From: Paracoccaceae bacterium
GTDB taxonomy: Bacteria; Pseudomonadota; Alphaproteobacteria; Rhodobacterales; Rhodobacteraceae
Length of the DNA stretch: 7,383 nt
Assembly (NCBI GenBank): GCA_003561595.1
Contig: PWWF01000107.1
Span: 1 to 7,383 of the forward strand
Direction: 5' to 3'
Position numbers and translations under genes: made by a program. Shown piece by piece: positions 5,881 to 7,383 of this stretch. Numbering within the stretch: position 1 is the first letter of the stretch; the number at the start of each line of letters is the position of its first letter. The notes under the pieces are model-generated. The model saw nothing but the letters and a program-made list of their open reading frames with translations. It had not been told where the DNA came from and ran no database searches.

Positions 5881-6969
5881 TCACTCCTGTCCGCCTGCCT
5901 CAGCGGCAGCGATCAGTCGCGCGGCAAGCCGGCCATAAGCCTCGGCCACAGGCCCGTCCCCGGCCGCAATGGGCGTGCCGGCATCCCCTGCCAGCCGAAC
6001 ATCGATGGTGAGGGGAAGCTCTGCGAGAAGCGGAAGCCCCAGTTTCCGCGCCTCTTTCGCAACACCACCATGTCCAAAGATATGCTCTTCATGGCCGCAG
6101 TTGCGGCAGACATAGGTGGACATGTTTTCAATCAGACCAATCACTTCGGTCTTGAGTTCCTTGAAAGCCGTCAATGCCTTCTGCGCATCAATCAACGCGA
6201 CGTCCTGCGGCGTCGACACGACCAGCGCGCCAGTGACATCGAAATGGGTGCAGAGCGTCAGTTGCACATCGCCCGTGCCGGGGGGCATGTCCACGATCAG
6301 CACATCCAGATCACCCCAGCGCACCTGCATCAGAAGCTGCTGCAACGCGCCCATCAGCATCGGCCCTCGCCAGATCACCGCCTGTCCTGCGGGCAGCATG
6401 TTGCCGATCGACATGAATTTCAGCCCATGCGCCTCAAGCGGGATGATCGTCTTGCCATCGGGCGAGGCAGGGGCGCGGCTGATACCCAGCATAGTGGGAA
6501 CGCTCGGTCCATAGATATCGGCATCCAGTAGTCCGACCTTCCAGCCCTGCCGCGCCATGGCGACCGCCAGATTGGATGAGACCGTCGATTTCCCCACACC
6601 GCCCTTACCAGACCCGATGGCGAGGATGCGCTTGACGCCGGGGATGCGGCGCAGCTCGGGCGCGCCTTCGGGATGGCGACCTATCGTAAGATTGGGCGGT
6701 GCCTTCGGGCTGGCATGGGCTGTCACAGCGATATTGACGGCCGTGACACCCGGAAGTGTGCGCAAGGCGCGCTCGGCCGCCGCGACGCTCTCGGACAACC
6801 CCTCCGCCTCAGCAGCATCCGCGGCCTCGATCACGAACCGCACTTGGCCGTTCTCGAATGCAAGCGCCCGCACCCGATCAGCGGAGATCAGGTTGCCGCC
6901 ACTCGGCACGGCGATTTTCGTCAGGCAAGCACGGATCGCTTCAAGCGTGGGCTCAGGGGCATTCATCAT
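5881..6969 (-). CDS. apbC: Mrp/NBP35 family Fe-S carrier ATPase (ApbC)
   Basis: A P-loop ATPase of about 362 residues that holds and delivers [4Fe-4S] clusters to apoproteins in the cytosol. Numbering from the first of three consecutive ATGs (6972), residues about 8-85 form the MIP18/DUF59-like domain (TLEAIRACL...LPGVTAVNI). The deviant Walker A is [11 protein letters not shown] (120-130), followed by [14 protein letters not shown] (150-163) and VDMPPGTGD (227-235). The cluster-binding CXXC is C289-RN-C292, at the dimer interface in this family. The GAAGGA site is 3, 6 and 9 bases from the ATGs at 6972, 6969 and 6966; 6969 is taken as most plausible, and 6966 is equally possible. It begins 10 bases after the moeA stop, in one transcript with it, and converges on the nitroreductase. 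Confidence 0.95.
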   Translation of the reverse strand: MMNAPEPTLEAIRACLTKIAVPSGGNLISADRVRALAFENGQVRFVIEAADAAEAEGLSESVAAAERALRTLPGVTAVNIAVTAHASPKAPPNLTIGRHPEGAPELRRIPGVKRILAIGSGKGGVGKSTVSSNLAVAMARQGWKVGLLDADIYGPSVPTMLGISRAPASPDGKTIIPLEAHGLKFMSIGNMLPAGQAVIWRGPMLMGALQQLLMQVRWGDLDVLIVDMPPGTGDVQLTLCTHFDVTGALVVSTPQDVALIDAQKALTAFKELKTEVIGLIENMSTYVCRNCGHEEHIFGHGGVAKEARKLGLPLLAELPLTIDVRLAGDAGTPIAAGDGPVAEAYGRLAARLIAAAEAGGQE

Positions 6970-6975
6970 CATTGG

Positions 6976-6981
6976 TCCTTC
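6976..6981 (-). promoter_or_regulatory. mrp ribosome binding site overlapping moeA stop
   Basis: GAAGGA on the - strand begins inside the moeA stop codon (TGA at 6982-6980). Ribosomes finishing moeA would arrive directly on the mrp initiation site, favouring translational coupling. Confidence 0.65.
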
Positions 6982-7383
6982 AAAACTTCAGGAAATCGAT
7001 ATGCGCGCCCGGCTCCAGCCGGTCGGCATCGGCCGGGATCAGCGCCAGGCCATCGGCACTGGCCAGAAGGGCGATGCGCGCGGCGAAGTTCGGGGCCATC
7101 AGTTCGACCAGCGGCAGCCCATCTGGACCAGCAGGTTTAAGGCAGGCGGGGCGAAACTCGGCCCGGCCCGGGCGGCGGATCAGCGGTGCCGACAGCCGTC
7201 CGGTCTGGAAGACAGGCAGCGGGTCGGTAAAGCCTGCAAGTTTCCGCAGCAGGGGCGCGCCCAGCATCGACCAGGTCACAAAGGCCGCGACCGGATTGCC
7301 CGGCAAGCCAACATAGACTGCACCCTCCAGTTTGCCGATGCCCACCGGCTTGCCCGGTTTGATGGCGACCCGCAGCGCGTGAA
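6980..7383 (-). CDS. moeA: Molybdopterin molybdenumtransferase, 3' part only
   Basis: The last 133 residues of MoeA (also annotated glp), which inserts molybdate into adenylylated molybdopterin in the last step of molybdenum cofactor synthesis, in the cytosol. The frame runs off the window edge, so the 5' two thirds are missing; the call at 7383 is a truncation, not a start. Visible are [13 protein letters not shown] and the hallmark [13 protein letters not shown] of the catalytic domain III. Domain IV, the C-terminal beta barrel, follows with the GRAEFRPA motif, ending in HIDFLKF. An internal GTG at 7345 could be mistaken for a start, but the family motif KPGKPV lies before it in frame. mrp follows directly in the same operon. 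Confidence 0.94.
   Translation of the reverse strand, partial: HALRVAIKPGKPVGIGKLEGAVYVGLPGNPVAAFVTWSMLGAPLLRKLAGFTDPLPVFQTGRLSAPLIRRPGRAEFRPACLKPAGPDGLPLVELMAPNFAARIALLASADGLALIPADADRLEPGAHIDFLKF

Noticed and set aside
5821..6531. A + strand open frame of 236 codons across the Mrp gene.
   Set aside because: It is a shadow of mrp, whose P-loop, MPPGTGD and CXXC motifs are clear on the - strand.

Overview
The window looks like an ordinary chromosomal stretch of a GC-rich alphaproteobacterium, most likely Rhodobacteraceae. The clues are the tail of an rRNA operon in the order 5S rRNA - initiator tRNA, the alphaproteobacterial form of that tRNA, a DUF6880-type protein, and uniformly high-GC coding sequence. 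I saw no complete mobile element, CRISPR array, phage module or toxin-antitoxin pair, and no clearly undescribed multi-gene system. The most interesting material is in the RNA spacers, the ars control region and two gene junctions.

Layout. (1) 1-470: end of an rRNA operon on the + strand. The 5S rRNA is enclosed in a long precursor helix, the spacer carries two perfect 7-bp stem-loops, and then come tRNA-fMet and an intrinsic terminator. (2) 589-2706: two + strand genes, a DUF6880-like helical protein of unknown function and a DUF938-type SAM-dependent methyltransferase. They lie in the same frame, separated by one TAG and 24 bases, and are probably co-transcribed. (3) 2707-3101: about 395 bases with no convincing gene, possibly holding a solitary transposon-like end. 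(4) 5082 down to 3102, - strand: a compact arsenic-resistance operon, arsR - acr3 - arsC. (5) 5023-5300: the divergent control region, with a perfect palindrome inside the candidate arsR promoter and a cluster of alternating ATTTCC/GGAAAT boxes. (6) 5301-5879, + strand: a small YdjA-like nitroreductase. (7) 7383 down to 5881, - strand: the 3' part of moeA followed 10 bases later by an Mrp/ApbC-type Fe-S carrier ATPase. The Mrp gene converges on the nitroreductase with one base between the stop codons.

How the genes work together. ArsC reduces arsenate to arsenite, Acr3 exports arsenite, and ArsR represses the operon until it binds As(III). MoeA (molybdenum insertion into molybdopterin) and Mrp/ApbC (Fe-S cluster delivery) both serve metal-cofactor enzymes, and the ribosome binding site of mrp is built over the moeA stop codon, so their translation is probably coupled. 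The nitroreductase shares the divergent region with arsR, but a role in arsenic response is only a hypothesis. The gene-poor flanks of the ars operon (2707-3101 and about 5083-5300) would fit insertion of the operon as a cassette, but the sequence alone does not prove it.
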